Below are positions 55,251 through 64,000 of a DNA stretch of 64,000 bases, piece by piece. Source of the DNA: Sneathiella litorea (GTDB taxonomy: Bacteria > Pseudomonadota > Alphaproteobacteria > Sneathiellales > Sneathiellaceae); the NCBI RefSeq assembly GCF_009882915.1, contig NZ_WTUW01000001.1:806357-870356 (forward strand), written 5' to 3'. The notes beneath the pieces are model-generated. The model saw only the letters and a list, made by a program, of their open reading frames with translations. It was not told where the DNA came from and did not search any database. The stretch's first letter is position 1, and each line of letters begins with the position of its first letter. Both the position numbers and the translations under genes were made by a program.

Positions 55251-55904
55251 TCATGCGTCAATCGCGGCAACCGCCGCGAGAAAGGTTTCAATCGCCGCCG
55301 GGTTCTTCCTGCCCGGTTCAAACTCGACCCCCGAAGAGGTATCGACCAGTGTCGCCCCGGAGATCCGGACAGCCTCAGCGATATTCGTTGAATTCAAGCC
55401 TCCTGCCAGCATCCAGGGGCTGGATACATTCGCGCCCGCCAGCAATTCCCAGTCGAAAGCCAGACCATTTCCGCCGGGCAGGGCATTTTCCATGCTTTTA
55501 GGCTCTTTTGCATCAAACAGCAACATATCGGCAATCTCGTCATAACGGGCGATCTCGTCAAGGGACGACGCGCTATCGACCTTAATTGCCTTGATCACCG
55601 GCAGGCTGTAGGTTTCCTTTATCTCGCGTACCCGCTCCGGGCTCTCAGAACCATGAAGCTGTATCCAGTCCAATGGTACGTTGGTGAGGACGCTGCGGAT
55701 CAGTTTTTCATCGGGGTCAACAAACAGGCCCACTTTCTTGATATGGGGCGGCACCTTTGCCGCGAGTGTTGCGGCGACAAAGGGTGACACATTGCGCGGG
55801 CTCGGCGGATAAAAAACAAACCCGACAAAGGCCGCGCCATGCAGAATGGCGGCGTCAACACCGGCGGAGTCACTGAGACCGCAGATTTTTGCATGTACGG
55901 GCAT
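55251..55904 (-). CDS. trpF: Phosphoribosylanthranilate isomerase
   Basis: A 217-residue TIM barrel of tryptophan synthesis. The catalytic Cys is in AKICGLSD (near residue 8) and the Asp in the LLFDAKEPKS segment. Landmarks FVFYPPSPRNVSP and ERVREIKETY, and the phosphate loop MLAGGLNSTNIAEAV, are typical. ATG at 55904 is preferred; an upstream in-frame TTG at 55916 overlaps the pyrF end but has no better ribosome site. It lies one base after the pyrF stop. Confidence 0.94.
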   Translation of the reverse strand: MPVHAKICGLSDSAGVDAAILHGAAFVGFVFYPPSPRNVSPFVAATLAAKVPPHIKKVGLFVDPDEKLIRSVLTNVPLDWIQLHGSESPERVREIKETYSLPVIKAIKVDSASSLDEIARYDEIADMLLFDAKEPKSMENALPGGNGLAFDWELLAGANVSSPWMLAGGLNSTNIAEAVRISGATLVDTSSGVEFEPGRKNPAAIETFLAAVAAIDA

Positions 55905-55905
55905 T

Positions 55906-56616
55906 TTAAGCGGCAATACCCCCGACGATAGCGCTGGCAGCGGCGGCGGGATCGGGTGCGCCGGTGATGGGACGCCCGATGACGAGATAGCTTGCGCCGT
56001 CAGTCATGGCCTCCACCGGGGTTTTGACCCGCTTCTGATCCCCATGATCGCTGCCCAATGGACGAATGCCCGGCACGACCAGCTTGAAATCGGGGCCGCA
56101 CAGGTTCCGAAGCGCCTGAATCTCGCGCGGGGAGCAAATGACGCCATCTGCGCCGTTCTTTTGTGCAAGTTCTGCCAGACGGAGAACCTGATCTTCTGCC
56201 GGGCTTTCCACGCCGACGGCTTTCAAATCCGCGTCATCCATGCTGGTCAGGACGGTCACACCGAGGATCAGCGGCCGTCCCTCGCCAAATTCCGCGGACG
56301 CATCGGCGGCTGCGCGGATCATCGCGGGCCCGCCGCTCGCATGAATGGTCAGCATGTTGGGTTTGATAAACTTCGCGGCGGCCCGGACACCGCCGGCGAC
56401 TGTGTTCGGGATATCGTGAAATTTGAGATCGAGGAAGAGCGGAGTTGTCTCCCCTGCGACGGCCATGATCCCTTGTGGGCCGTGAGAGGTGAAAAATTCC
56501 TTGCCCAGCTTGATGCCGCCGGAAATCGGCGCGAGAGACTTGCCGAGCGCAATCGCAGCGTTGAGATCGGTCGTATCAATCGCGGTGAAAACGGCATTTT
56601 GCGGCGTCAGTCTCAT
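55906..56616 (-). CDS. pyrF: Orotidine 5'-phosphate decarboxylase
   Basis: A 236-residue TIM barrel forming UMP. The catalytic Asp-Lys-Asp array is in PLFLDLKFHDIPNTVAGGV (core DLKFHDIPNTV) and the phosphate site in VPGIRPLG. Start is ATG 56616. It leads the pyrF-trpF-trpB-trpA-accD-folC sequence, 111 bases downstream of the ornithine cyclodeaminase-like gene. Confidence 0.95.
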   Translation of the reverse strand: MRLTPQNAVFTAIDTTDLNAAIALGKSLAPISGGIKLGKEFFTSHGPQGIMAVAGETTPLFLDLKFHDIPNTVAGGVRAAAKFIKPNMLTIHASGGPAMIRAAADASAEFGEGRPLILGVTVLTSMDDADLKAVGVESPAEDQVLRLAELAQKNGADGVICSPREIQALRNLCGPDFKLVVPGIRPLGSDHGDQKRVKTPVEAMTDGASYLVIGRPITGAPDPAAAASAIVGGIAA

Positions 56617-56727
56617 GGCAGAGCCTCCTGTTCTCTGAGATATAAGCGAGATCTGCCGCGATAATAGAGGCTTTTGCTAAAATGAAAAGTGATAGCGGCG
56701 AATTTTGCTGTTATTACGCAGGAAATC

Positions 56728-57666
56728 CTAACGATTTGCTTGATAGGCGAGGATCGCAGCGGCAAGGTCCTCCAGCGCCGCACCGGTCGACTTGAAGAGG
56801 GTGATTTCCTTTTCCGAGGTGCGGCCCGGATGCTGCCCGCGGCAGAGATCAAAGAGGTCGGCCTGGATATCGCTTTCCTTGATCACACCGGACTTGAGAG
56901 GCTGAACGATATCGCCCGCTTCATGCAGACCGCCTTCGCGCGTATCAACAAAAAGCGTCGCGGTTTTTACGGCCGTATCGTCACTTTCGCGCATGGCGGG
57001 CGTAAAGGCGCCGACCAGATCAAGATGCGCGCCCGGTTTCAGCCAGTCGCCATAGATCAAGGGCTCCGTGGAGAGTGTCGCGCAGGAGATGATGTCCGCC
57101 TTCCTTGCAGCGGCTTCCAGATCCGTAACGGCGCTTGCCGAAAATCCTTCACGCGTCATGTCCTCAGCCAGCTTTATTGCTTTTTCCGGCCGATGATTCC
57201 AGATCGCAACGTTCTTTATCCCGCGGACAGCGGCATGGGCGCGGATCAGGCAAGGCGCCAAGGCGCCAGCCCCGACCATCAGCATCATAGATGCATCTTT
57301 TCGAGCAAGATAGGCAGCGCCAAGCGCGGAGGCAGCTGCTGTCCGGCGGGTTGTCAGCTCTCCCGCATCCATCAGGGCCAGCGCCCGGCCGTCATTTGCA
57401 TCGAAAATTAGATAGGTTCCCTGAACGGAGGGGAGGTTTTTTTCCCCATTCTCTGGCATCACGGTGACCGTCTTGAGACCAAGAAATCCACCCGATTGCC
57501 AGGCAGGCATAATCAGGAGCGTGCCTTTACGTTCATTTTCCGGATCCAGCCCGTGATGGTGACGGAGTGGCTGGGTACAGCCGGAGACGAACATGTCGCG
57601 GAGTGCGTCAATCAGCGCCGGGTATTGAAGCGCATCCGCAATCTCGGAATTCTCGATAATTCGCAT
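56728..57666 (-). CDS. Ornithine cyclodeaminase/mu-crystallin family protein
   Basis: A 312-residue NAD(P)-binding protein. The Rossmann motif MVGAGALAPCLIRAHA is near residue 130, and the N-terminal substrate region has MPAWQSGGFLGLKTVTVMP with the conserved Lys. ATTLSTEPLIYGDWL-like (ATLSTEPLIYG) and LDLVGAFTPAMRESDD are family marks. Relatives are ornithine cyclodeaminase, alanine dehydrogenase and ketimine reductases, and these cannot be told apart by sequence alone. It is between lapA and pyrF. Confidence 0.88.
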   Translation of the reverse strand: MRIIENSEIADALQYPALIDALRDMFVSGCTQPLRHHHGLDPENERKGTLLIMPAWQSGGFLGLKTVTVMPENGEKNLPSVQGTYLIFDANDGRALALMDAGELTTRRTAAASALGAAYLARKDASMMLMVGAGALAPCLIRAHAAVRGIKNVAIWNHRPEKAIKLAEDMTREGFSASAVTDLEAAARKADIISCATLSTEPLIYGDWLKPGAHLDLVGAFTPAMRESDDTAVKTATLFVDTREGGLHEAGDIVQPLKSGVIKESDIQADLFDLCRGQHPGRTSEKEITLFKSTGAALEDLAAAILAYQANR

Positions 57667-57671
57667 TGGGG

Positions 57672-58052
57672 CTATTGGCCTGTCTGGTGCTCTATTTGTT
57701 GTTTCCCGGTGATGGGCGGTGCCAGGGCGTCTGGTGTCGGGCCGCTGCTGTTGCGGGCTCTGGCTTCTTCAAGCTCGCGGGTAAGGGCCATGTTCTTGCC
57801 CTTAAGCGCTTCCACCTCGCGTTTGTGAACCCGGTTTTCATGGCGTGCAGTATGGCCGCGCAGCCAGGTCACGATGGAGCCGATGACAAGGCCGATAAAT
57901 CCTGCTGCCAGCAACAGGACATAAAGCGGCAGGTCAAACGCGAAGGGAAGTGGATCTAGAGAGAAGGTCACACTGCCGCGATTGGCAATGCTCAACGCTG
58001 CAATCGCCAGAGCGATAACAAGAAACAGGATCCAGGATAAAAGTTTCAACAT
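57672..58052 (-). CDS. lapA: LapA-domain membrane protein
   Basis: A 126-residue protein with two membrane helices (near 3-22 and 42-64) joined by a short periplasmic loop, then a soluble helical tail with a coiled-coil (EVEALKGKNMALTRELEEARA). This matches LapA-type proteins (DUF1049), which help control LPS levels with LapB in enterobacteria; LapB is not seen here. It follows ihfB by 70 bases. Confidence 0.85.
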   Translation of the reverse strand: MLKLLSWILFLVIALAIAALSIANRGSVTFSLDPLPFAFDLPLYVLLLAAGFIGLVIGSIVTWLRGHTARHENRVHKREVEALKGKNMALTRELEEARARNSSGPTPDALAPPITGKQQIEHQTGQ

Positions 58053-58122
58053 GGACGTCTTTCTGGGTCAGACAAAGGCTTCTGCCAGACTAATGGTATT
58101 TGGAGCCAAAGGCGAACCTTAC

Positions 58123-58407
58123 TTAGCTCTCCGTATTCAGCCTGTCGCGCAGGTCTTTTCCACATTTAAAATAAGGAACATATTTTTTATCCACCTGCAC
58201 AGCCTCTCCGGTGCGCGGATTACGGCCGACGCGGGCGGCACGCTCCTTGGTGGAAAATGCCCCGAAGCCCCGAAGCTCGACCCGGTCACCCCGTGCCAGA
58301 GCATCAGAAATTTCGTCAAATATCGTCGTTACAATTCGCTCCACATCGCGCTGGTACAGATGGGGATTATTTTCCGCAATGATCGCTATGAGTTCAGATT
58401 TTATCAT
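58123..58407 (-). CDS. ihfB: Integration host factor beta subunit
   Basis: A 94-residue DNA-bending protein of the HU/IHF family. The DNA-intercalating arm has RNPRTGEAV with the conserved Pro, preceded by [16 protein letters not shown]. Together with the alpha subunit encoded elsewhere it shapes promoters and origins. It lies between sppA and lapA in a standard alphaproteobacterial order. Confidence 0.93.
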   Translation of the reverse strand: MIKSELIAIIAENNPHLYQRDVERIVTTIFDEISDALARGDRVELRGFGAFSTKERAARVGRNPRTGEAVQVDKKYVPYFKCGKDLRDRLNTES

Positions 58408-58461
58408 TCGACACTCCCCGTCAGTGATATTTTCTATCTTTTATCGGTCTTATTCCCAATA

Positions 58462-59367
58462 TTAATCAGGTTGCCAAAGGGAAAGCAGTCCGTCAAGTGT
58501 AAGTCTTTCTGATAAAACGCTTTTCCCCATCATTTCCCCTAAAAGCTGCGCAATTAGAGGTTTTGGCTCACTGTAATCGACGGTGCGGAGCGGCAGTCCA
58601 TCGGGAATCTGGTGCGCCGATTCCAGCCAGCTTTGCGCTTCCGTCATGCCGCCGATCTCGTCAATCAGGCCGTTTTCGATTGCTTTAAGTCCGATTACGA
58701 CACGTCCATCGGCAAGGGCGCGGACCTCGGCTTCCGCAAGCGGGCGCCGTGACGCCACAAGGGAAACGAACCAGTCATAAGTGGCCGTCACCATTTCCTG
58801 AAGGTTCTGGCGACCGGCTTCCGATATTGGCTTGAAGGGTGAGGGTTCACCTTTCAGGGCCCCAGAGGTGATCGCTGTCGCGGTGACGCCGACCTTTTTC
58901 ATTAGTTCTGAAATCTCGGTCAGCTGCACGATTACGCCGATTGAGCCAATGATCGAGGATTCTCCCGCAAAGATACGGTCTCCGGCAAGGGCCGTCATAT
59001 AACCGCCAGAGGCGCCGACGGTGCCGACAACCGTGACGACGGGTTTCGTCTCGGCCACCCTGCGCAGGGCCTTATAGAGCCGTTCGCTGCCATATGTGGA
59101 GCCGCCGGGGCTGTTGATATAGACAATCAACGCCTTCGCTGACGGATCAGTGATAATGCGGTCAATGGCCGCTTCCCGGCGGTCATTCTCGACAATGATT
59201 TCGGTGACATCGAGCCGGGCGATATGGTCTGCGACCTCGTCCTCGCTCATTTCATTGAAAATCCAGACGCCCAGGATAATCACCAGCAGGATTGCCAGCA
59301 GACGCCAAAAAGTCAGGCGCCGCTTTAGACGGCGCCTGACTTGGTAGTTTTCGCTATCGACAGACAT
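58462..59367 (-). CDS. sppA: Signal peptide peptidase SppA (short form)
   Basis: A 301-residue S49 peptidase that degrades remnant signal peptides in the inner membrane. A single N-terminal helix (FWRLLAILLVIILGVWIF, about 20-37) anchors it. The catalytic Ser is in GTVGASGGYMTALAG and the Lys in GEPSPFKPISEAGRQ, the Ser/Lys dyad of the 36K-type form. ATG at 59367 with AAAGG upstream is preferred to the start at 59388. It follows rpsA by 56 bases. Confidence 0.92.
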   Translation of the reverse strand: MSVDSENYQVRRRLKRRLTFWRLLAILLVIILGVWIFNEMSEDEVADHIARLDVTEIIVENDRREAAIDRIITDPSAKALIVYINSPGGSTYGSERLYKALRRVAETKPVVTVVGTVGASGGYMTALAGDRIFAGESSIIGSIGVIVQLTEISELMKKVGVTATAITSGALKGEPSPFKPISEAGRQNLQEMVTATYDWFVSLVASRRPLAEAEVRALADGRVVIGLKAIENGLIDEIGGMTEAQSWLESAHQIPDGLPLRTVDYSEPKPLIAQLLGEMMGKSVLSERLTLDGLLSLWQPD

Positions 59368-59423
59368 GGTCGGCCTTTCGACTAACAAAACGACGATCGA
59401 TAGCGATATTCAACATGGATGGA

Positions 59424-61163
59424 TTACCCATCCGCCTTGTCATCGGTGTCCGCGCCGTCATCTTCGGAAGCCTTGCGCATGGCAGCCCCGAGGATATCGC
59501 CGAGAGACGCGCCGGCATCGGAAGAACCGTACTGTGCAACGGCTTCTTTTTCTTCCGCGACTTCGCGTGCCTTGATGGACAAGGTGACTTTACGGGTCTT
59601 GTTGTCGATGGTCATGATCTTGGCATCGAGCTTGTCGCCAACCGCAAAACGGTCTGGACGCTGTTCCGCGCGATCACGGCTCAGCTCACCCTTGCGGATA
59701 AAGCCAACAACACCTTCACTGACCTCAACGTCAAGGCCGGCATCCTGAATCTTGGAAACCGTACAGGTAACGACGGCACCCTTCCTCATTTCAGCCGCGC
59801 CGGCGAACGGATCCTCGCTCAGCTGCTTGATGCCGAGGCTGACGCGTTCCTTCTCAACATCGATGTCGAGAACTTTCGCCTTTACAGTATCGCCCTTTTT
59901 ATATTCCTGGATTGCCTGCTCACCTGGCTGTGTCCAGTCGATATCGGACATGTGAACCATGCCATCGACATCATTTTCAAGCCCGACAAACAGACCGAAT
60001 TCGGTGATGTTCTTCACGACACCCTCGATCTCGGTACCAACTGGCGTTGTCTGGGCGAAGCTGTCCCATGGGTTATCCATGCACTGCTTCAGGCCAAGGC
60101 TGATGCGGCGGCGTGCCTGATCCACTTCCAGAACCATCACTTCCACTTCCTGGGAGGTGGAAACGATCTTGCCTGGATGCACGTTTTTCTTCGTCCAGCT
60201 CATTTCGGAGACATGGACGAGGCCTTCAACACCGGCTTCGAGTTCAACAAATGCACCGTAATCGGTGATGTTGGTAACGCGGCCCGTGAATTTGGCACTA
60301 ACCGGGTATTTCGCTTCGAGAGCTTCCCAAGGATCTTCCTCAAGCTGCTTCATGCCGAGGCTGATGCGCTGGGTTTCCTTGTTCAGGCGGATAACCTGGA
60401 CCTTGACGGTTTCGCCAATGGTGAGGGCTTCCGACGGATGGTTAACCCGGCGCCATGCGATATCGGTCACATGGAGCAGGCCATCGACACCACCCAGATC
60501 GACGAATGCGCCGTAATCGGTGATGTTCTTGACGACGCCTTCCAGCGTCTGGCCTTCTTCCAGCGTGCCGATCAGCTCGGAACGGGCTTCGGCGCGGCTT
60601 TCTTCCAGAACGGCGCGGCGGGAAACAACAATGTTGCCACGGCGGCGATCCATTTTCAGGATCTGGAAAGGCTGCGGAATACCACGGAGCGGACCAATGT
60701 CGCGGACCGGGCGAACGTCTACCTGGCTGCCGGGCAGGAAGGCCACAGCGCCGGAGAGATCGACCGTAAAGCCGCCCTTCACGCGACCGAAGATAATACC
60801 GTCGACGCGTTCGTTTTCGCCAAAGGCAACTTCGAGTTTTTCCCAAGCTTCTTCGCGGCGAGCCTTGTCACGAGACAGAACAGCTTCACCAGCGGAGTTT
60901 TCAATTCTTTCAAGGAAGACTTCGACCGTATCGCCGATCTTCAGGTCTGAGTCCTGACCTGGCGCGGCAAATTCCTTCAGCGGAATGCGGCCTTCGGACT
61001 TCAGTCCGACATCAATGATGGCAAGGTCGTTTTCAATATTAATGACGGTGCCCTTGATGACGGTGCCTTCAAGGCTGTCGCTGGCGCCATAGGATTCGTC
61101 CAGAAGTGCTGCAAAATCCTCAACAGCGGGCATGCCTTCTTCGGCAAGAGATGTATCTGACAT
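59424..61163 (-). CDS. rpsA: 30S ribosomal protein S1
   Basis: A 579-residue S1 protein with six S1 RNA-binding repeats. Repeats are seen as GTVIKGTVINIENDLAIIDVG-type units; landmarks are LEGVVKNITDYGAFVDLGG, FTGRVTNITDYGAFVELEAG and IEGVVKNITEFGLFVGLEN. It binds mRNA and aids translation initiation. The final 45 residues are acidic and not part of a repeat. It follows cmk after 147 bases, an untranslated leader in which no clear regulatory element was recognised. Confidence 0.97.
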   Translation of the reverse strand: MSDTSLAEEGMPAVEDFAALLDESYGASDSLEGTVIKGTVINIENDLAIIDVGLKSEGRIPLKEFAAPGQDSDLKIGDTVEVFLERIENSAGEAVLSRDKARREEAWEKLEVAFGENERVDGIIFGRVKGGFTVDLSGAVAFLPGSQVDVRPVRDIGPLRGIPQPFQILKMDRRRGNIVVSRRAVLEESRAEARSELIGTLEEGQTLEGVVKNITDYGAFVDLGGVDGLLHVTDIAWRRVNHPSEALTIGETVKVQVIRLNKETQRISLGMKQLEEDPWEALEAKYPVSAKFTGRVTNITDYGAFVELEAGVEGLVHVSEMSWTKKNVHPGKIVSTSQEVEVMVLEVDQARRRISLGLKQCMDNPWDSFAQTTPVGTEIEGVVKNITEFGLFVGLENDVDGMVHMSDIDWTQPGEQAIQEYKKGDTVKAKVLDIDVEKERVSLGIKQLSEDPFAGAAEMRKGAVVTCTVSKIQDAGLDVEVSEGVVGFIRKGELSRDRAEQRPDRFAVGDKLDAKIMTIDNKTRKVTLSIKAREVAEEKEAVAQYGSSDAGASLGDILGAAMRKASEDDGADTDDKADG

Positions 61164-61310
61164 ATTTGATTTCCTTCAAGATCCAGATATCAGGCCAAAC
61201 CGGTCTTCCGGCGGATCGATGGCCTCGGGCTTCTCCAAATCAAGATACGCACGCAAGAGAAGCACTGTTATTCATATGTTCCGGCGTGGTCGGAACGGTC
61301 AACTTATCAT
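61164..61310 (-). other. rpsA leader
   Basis: 147 bases between cmk and rpsA without a credible gene. It probably contains the rpsA promoter or processing site. No named RNA element was recognised. Confidence 0.4.
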
Positions 61311-61928
61311 TCAGGCAGCGTCAATAATCTTGCACGCCGCAGTAACAGCCGCTTCTATATCCAATTTTGAGGTATCTAGCAAGTGCGCATCGTCTGCTTT
61401 TTTAAGCGGCGCGGTGCCCCGTTCCCGATCGCGTGCGTCGCGGACCTTCAAATCCTCCAGCACGGCTTCATATGTTGTATCCGTTCCCTTGGCGATCAAC
61501 TCGTCAAAGCGGCGGCGCGCCCGTACCTCGGCGCTGGCAGTGACAAATAGCTTCACATCGGCGTCCGGGCAGACGACGGTACCAATGTCTCGACCGTCCA
61601 GAACCGCGCCTTTTGGCCGTTTCGCGAAATCCCGCTGATATTGTAATAGTGCCGCGCGCACCCCGTTATTGGCGGCAACAATTGAGGCGGCCTCCCCCGT
61701 TGCCTCCTCGCGAAGGGCGGGATCATCGAGCGCAATCTCGCCGACATTTTGCGCGGCCGCGATCGCGGCGGTGTCATCCAGCGGATTTTTACCATCGCGG
61801 AGGAGTTTCAGCCCGACCGCGCGGTAAAGTGCCCCGGTATCGAGATAGTCGAGGCCGTAATGACGAGCGATTCGCCGGGCGAGGGTGCCCTTGCCGGCAG
61901 CTACGGGACCATCAACCGCGATAATCAT
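61311..61928 (-). CDS. cmk: Cytidylate kinase
   Basis: A 205-residue NMP kinase for CMP and dCMP. P-loop IIAVDGPVAAGKGTLARRIA (core GPVAAGKGT) is at the N-terminus, and YLDTGALYRAVGL and DGRDIGTVVCPDADVK are hallmarks. Length is slightly shorter than in E. coli. Start overlaps the aroA stop by four bases (ATGA). aroA-cmk-rpsA is a conserved order. Confidence 0.96.
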   Translation of the reverse strand: MIIAVDGPVAAGKGTLARRIARHYGLDYLDTGALYRAVGLKLLRDGKNPLDDTAAIAAAQNVGEIALDDPALREEATGEAASIVAANNGVRAALLQYQRDFAKRPKGAVLDGRDIGTVVCPDADVKLFVTASAEVRARRRFDELIAKGTDTTYEAVLEDLKVRDARDRERGTAPLKKADDAHLLDTSKLDIEAAVTAACKIIDAA

Positions 61929-63277
61929 TCGGCCTGTTCCCGGGCCATCTTCGCACCGAGAGAGCCCATAAGATCAATAAACCCCGGAAAGCTCGTCTCC
62001 ATTACCCGGCCATCATCAACGGTAACCGGATTATTCGCGGCCAGACCCAAAATAAGGAAAGACATGGCGATCCGGTGATCGAGATGGGTCACAACCCGCC
62101 CGCCACCCATGGGCGCACTGCCGTTTCCGTCGATGATCAGTCCGTCGTCCAGCTCTTCCAGCGTTACGCCGCAAGCTTTCAGCCCCACCGCCATAGCCGC
62201 GAGACGGTCCGATTCCTTGACCCTTAGTTCCTCCAGGCCGCGCATCACGGTCTTTCCCTTGGCGAAGGACGCGGCGACAAAAAGCACGGGAAACTCATCG
62301 ATCATCGTCGGCGCACGTTCGGGCGGCACCTCGATTCCCTGAAGTGTGCTTGCCCGGATGCGAAGGTCGCCAACCCGTTCTCCGGCCTGTTCCCGCAAGT
62401 TCATAATCTCGATATTCGCGCCCATTTCCTTAAGCGTGATAAAGATCCCGTCCCTGAGAGGGTTAAGGCCGACATTGGTAATGGTGACATCGGAGCCCGG
62501 CAGGATGGACGCGGCCACCGCTATAAAGGCAGCAGAAGACGGATCACCCGGTACGATAATATCGGCGGGGGTCAGCTCCTGTTGTCCCTGATATTCAATG
62601 ACGCGGCCACCGTCCTCCCGCGCACTCATTTTCACGGCGGCGCCAAAATGACGGAGCATGTTTTCCGTATGATCGCGAGTTGGTTTGGGCTCGGTAACGC
62701 GGGTGATGCCGGGGGTATCCAGGGCGGCCAGCAAAATCGCGGATTTCACCTGGGCGGATGCAACGGGCAGTTCATAGTCGATCGGCATCAGGTTCCGGCC
62801 GGTAACGCCAAGCGGGAATCGTCCGCCGGATCGGCTGGTAATAAGGGCGCCCATCTCCTCCAACGGGCGACCCACCCGCCCCATCGGGCGTTTGTGCAAG
62901 CTGGCATCGCCGGCGAAAAAAGTTGTAAATGGGCAACTCGCGACCAGACCCATTAACAAGCGCGCAGCCGTGCCCGAATTGCCCATATCGAGAACGTCAT
63001 CAGGCTCGCGCAAGGCGCCGACCCCATTGCCGGTAACCTCCCAGCTTCCGTCTTTGTTCCGCGTAACCTGCGCGCCGAGTTGGCGCATGGCGGCAGCAGT
63101 TCGCAGCACATCCTCCCCTTCCAGCAGTCCCTTAACCGTTGTCGTTCCGGCTGCAAGGCTTCCAAAAATAAGGGCGCGATGGGAAATGGACTTGTCGCCG
63201 GGAACGGAAATCGTGCCGGTTAGAGCGCCTGCCGGTTGCGCAGTGACGGGGACGGGAAGTGAATTTTGAGAGGTCAT
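61925..63277 (-). CDS. aroA: 5-enolpyruvylshikimate-3-phosphate synthase
   Basis: A 450-residue enzyme of the shikimate pathway. Landmarks are PGDKSISHRALIFGSLA at the N-terminus, DMGNSGTAARLLMGL near 95, ASAQVKSAILLAALDTPG near 180 and LRVKESDRLAAMAVGLKACG near 350. The Gly in the glyphosate-binding NSGTAAR motif is followed by Ala rather than Met; this type includes class II-like enzymes with altered inhibitor sensitivity, which is inferred only from family knowledge. It diverges from the TIGR02300 gene. Confidence 0.95.
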   Translation of the reverse strand: MTSQNSLPVPVTAQPAGALTGTISVPGDKSISHRALIFGSLAAGTTTVKGLLEGEDVLRTAAAMRQLGAQVTRNKDGSWEVTGNGVGALREPDDVLDMGNSGTAARLLMGLVASCPFTTFFAGDASLHKRPMGRVGRPLEEMGALITSRSGGRFPLGVTGRNLMPIDYELPVASAQVKSAILLAALDTPGITRVTEPKPTRDHTENMLRHFGAAVKMSAREDGGRVIEYQGQQELTPADIIVPGDPSSAAFIAVAASILPGSDVTITNVGLNPLRDGIFITLKEMGANIEIMNLREQAGERVGDLRIRASTLQGIEVPPERAPTMIDEFPVLFVAASFAKGKTVMRGLEELRVKESDRLAAMAVGLKACGVTLEELDDGLIIDGNGSAPMGGGRVVTHLDHRIAMSFLILGLAANNPVTVDDGRVMETSFPGFIDLMGSLGAKMAREQAE

Positions 63278-63487
63278 GGATTTCTGGCTGGACTTGCCCT
63301 TGGGCTATTAAAAAACGAAAACTCCTGCCTCGGGGTTTTAGCAAGCTTTTTTGTTCATGTCACATAAAGCTGCGACCAAATGAAAGAAACTTTTGACACC
63401 GGTCCGTTATTCTGGCAATTCACCCCCTTCTATGGTGAGTTGGGGTTCTGAAATCCAAATTAGCGCCCCGGTAACAATGAGGTGACA

Positions 63488-63835
63488 ATGGCAAAACCGG
63501 AATGGGGCGAAAAGCATCGTTGCAGTACTTGCGGCAAACCTTTTTACGATATGAAGAAAACGCCGATCATCTGCCCATCATGTGGGGCAGAAAATACGCC
63601 GGAGCGGTTGTTGAAGCCACGGCGGTCAGCGGCGGTAACGCCGTCGGAGGCGGAGAAAAAGGCAGCAGCAGCGAAAAAGAAAGCTGCGGAACTTCTGGAG
63701 AGTGATACCGACAAGGATGATGATATCGATGATGATCTCGTCGATCCGGATACGGTCGATCTCGCAGATGACGATGATGATGATGATGATCTTTCCGGTG
63801 TTGTCATCAAGCCGAAAAGCGACGACGAAAGCTGA
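63488..63835 (+). CDS. TIGR02300-family zinc-ribbon protein with acidic tail
   Basis: A 115-residue protein with two CxxC pairs (HRCSTCGKPFYDM and IICPSCGAEN) and a C-terminal half made almost only of Asp, Glu, Lys and Ala, including a run of eight Asp. This is the alphaproteobacterial TIGR02300 family (FYDLN acid domain), whose function is unknown. ATG at 63488 is used (GAGG five bases upstream); the GTG at 63482 is less likely. It lies between aroA and a tRNA-Ala gene, as in many relatives. Confidence 0.9.
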   Translation: MAKPEWGEKHRCSTCGKPFYDMKKTPIICPSCGAENTPERLLKPRRSAAVTPSEAEKKAAAAKKKAAELLESDTDKDDDIDDDLVDPDTVDLADDDDDDDDLSGVVIKPKSDDES

Positions 63836-63854
63836 ATTCAGCGGGTCTGCATTT

Positions 63855-63890
63855 TTGACTTGAATCTAAGCGGGCTTCGGCATAGGTTCC
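63855..63890 (+). promoter_or_regulatory. Candidate promoter of tRNA-Ala
   Basis: TTGACT at 63855-63860 is a good -35 box before the tRNA, but the -10 is unclear at normal spacing. The gap from the TIGR02300 stop to the tRNA is only 85 bases. Confidence 0.35.
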
Positions 63891-63920
63891 GAACCCGCGG
63901 CGAGCATACTCGCCAAATAT

Positions 63921-63996
<76 letters not shown>

Positions 63997-64000
63997 TTAT

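Noticed and set aside
59415-60950. A 511-codon open frame on the plus strand
   Set aside because: It is antisense to rpsA, which is unmistakable, and its protein has no recognisable domain. Repeated S1 sequence with strong codon bias leaves the opposite frame open.

Overview
The window is a chromosome segment from an alphaproteobacterium. It holds the classic origin neighbourhood of that class: ppsR-maf-aroE-coaE-dnaQ on one side of an AT-rich gap and hemE-hemH-hemJ-rho on the other, then mnmE-mnmG-rsmG-parA-parB and leuS-lptE-holA. Other class markers are the RegB/RegA redox pair, MmcB, FxsA next to SecB, a TimA/MltA/Smr group, a TIGR02300 protein and an aroA-cmk-rpsA run. No transposon, prophage or CRISPR array is visible. 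The exact genus cannot be read from the sequence; a marine lineage of the Rhodospirillales/Sneathiellales/Kordiimonadales type is a guess.

Layout. 0-7 kb: end of an ankyrin protein, a SYLF protein, the regB-regA-DNA methyltransferase operon, and the gmhA-hldE-hldD genes for the ADP-heptose of lipopolysaccharide. 7-14.4 kb (minus strand): timA, mltA, terC, lutA-lutB-lutC (lactate oxidation), smr, an XRE regulator, mmcB and a cupin. 14.5-19.2 kb: fxsA and secB (plus), then dnaQ, coaE, aroE, maf and ppsR (minus). 19.24-19.64 kb: the likely chromosomal origin. 19.6-33.6 kb: haem genes, rho, a quinone reductase, DNA repair and thioredoxin-like genes, tRNA-modification genes and parAB, with five ParB-binding parS palindromes. 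33.6-40.9 kb: a LysR regulator, a small protein plus GNAT pair, a HAD phosphatase, holA, lptE, leuS and a DUF3576 lipoprotein.

41-46.5 kb is the most distinctive accessory block: two tandem porin genes (about 82% identical by hand count) followed by three tandem sulfotransferase genes. The first porin has a perfect CRP-type palindrome placed where an activator would sit; the second has different upstream DNA. 46.6-50.9 kb: yggS, an L,D-transpeptidase, an unknown Ala/Pro-rich protein, ribA and an orphan OmpR-type response regulator. 50.9-63.3 kb is a long minus-strand housekeeping run: aroA, cmk, rpsA, sppA, ihfB, lapA, an ornithine cyclodeaminase-like gene, pyrF, trpF, trpB, trpA, accD and folC. 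The window ends with a TIGR02300 gene and a tRNA-Ala(GGC).

How the parts fit. The gap between ppsR and hemE carries DnaA-box-like 9-mers and an AT-rich stretch, and most nearby genes point away from it. The parS sites lie 5-12 kb to its right beside parAB, as expected for an origin-proximal segregation centre. The best candidates for undescribed biology are the porin/sulfotransferase block, the methyltransferase tied to the RegBA pair, and the parS sites written into rsmG and qor coding sequence.
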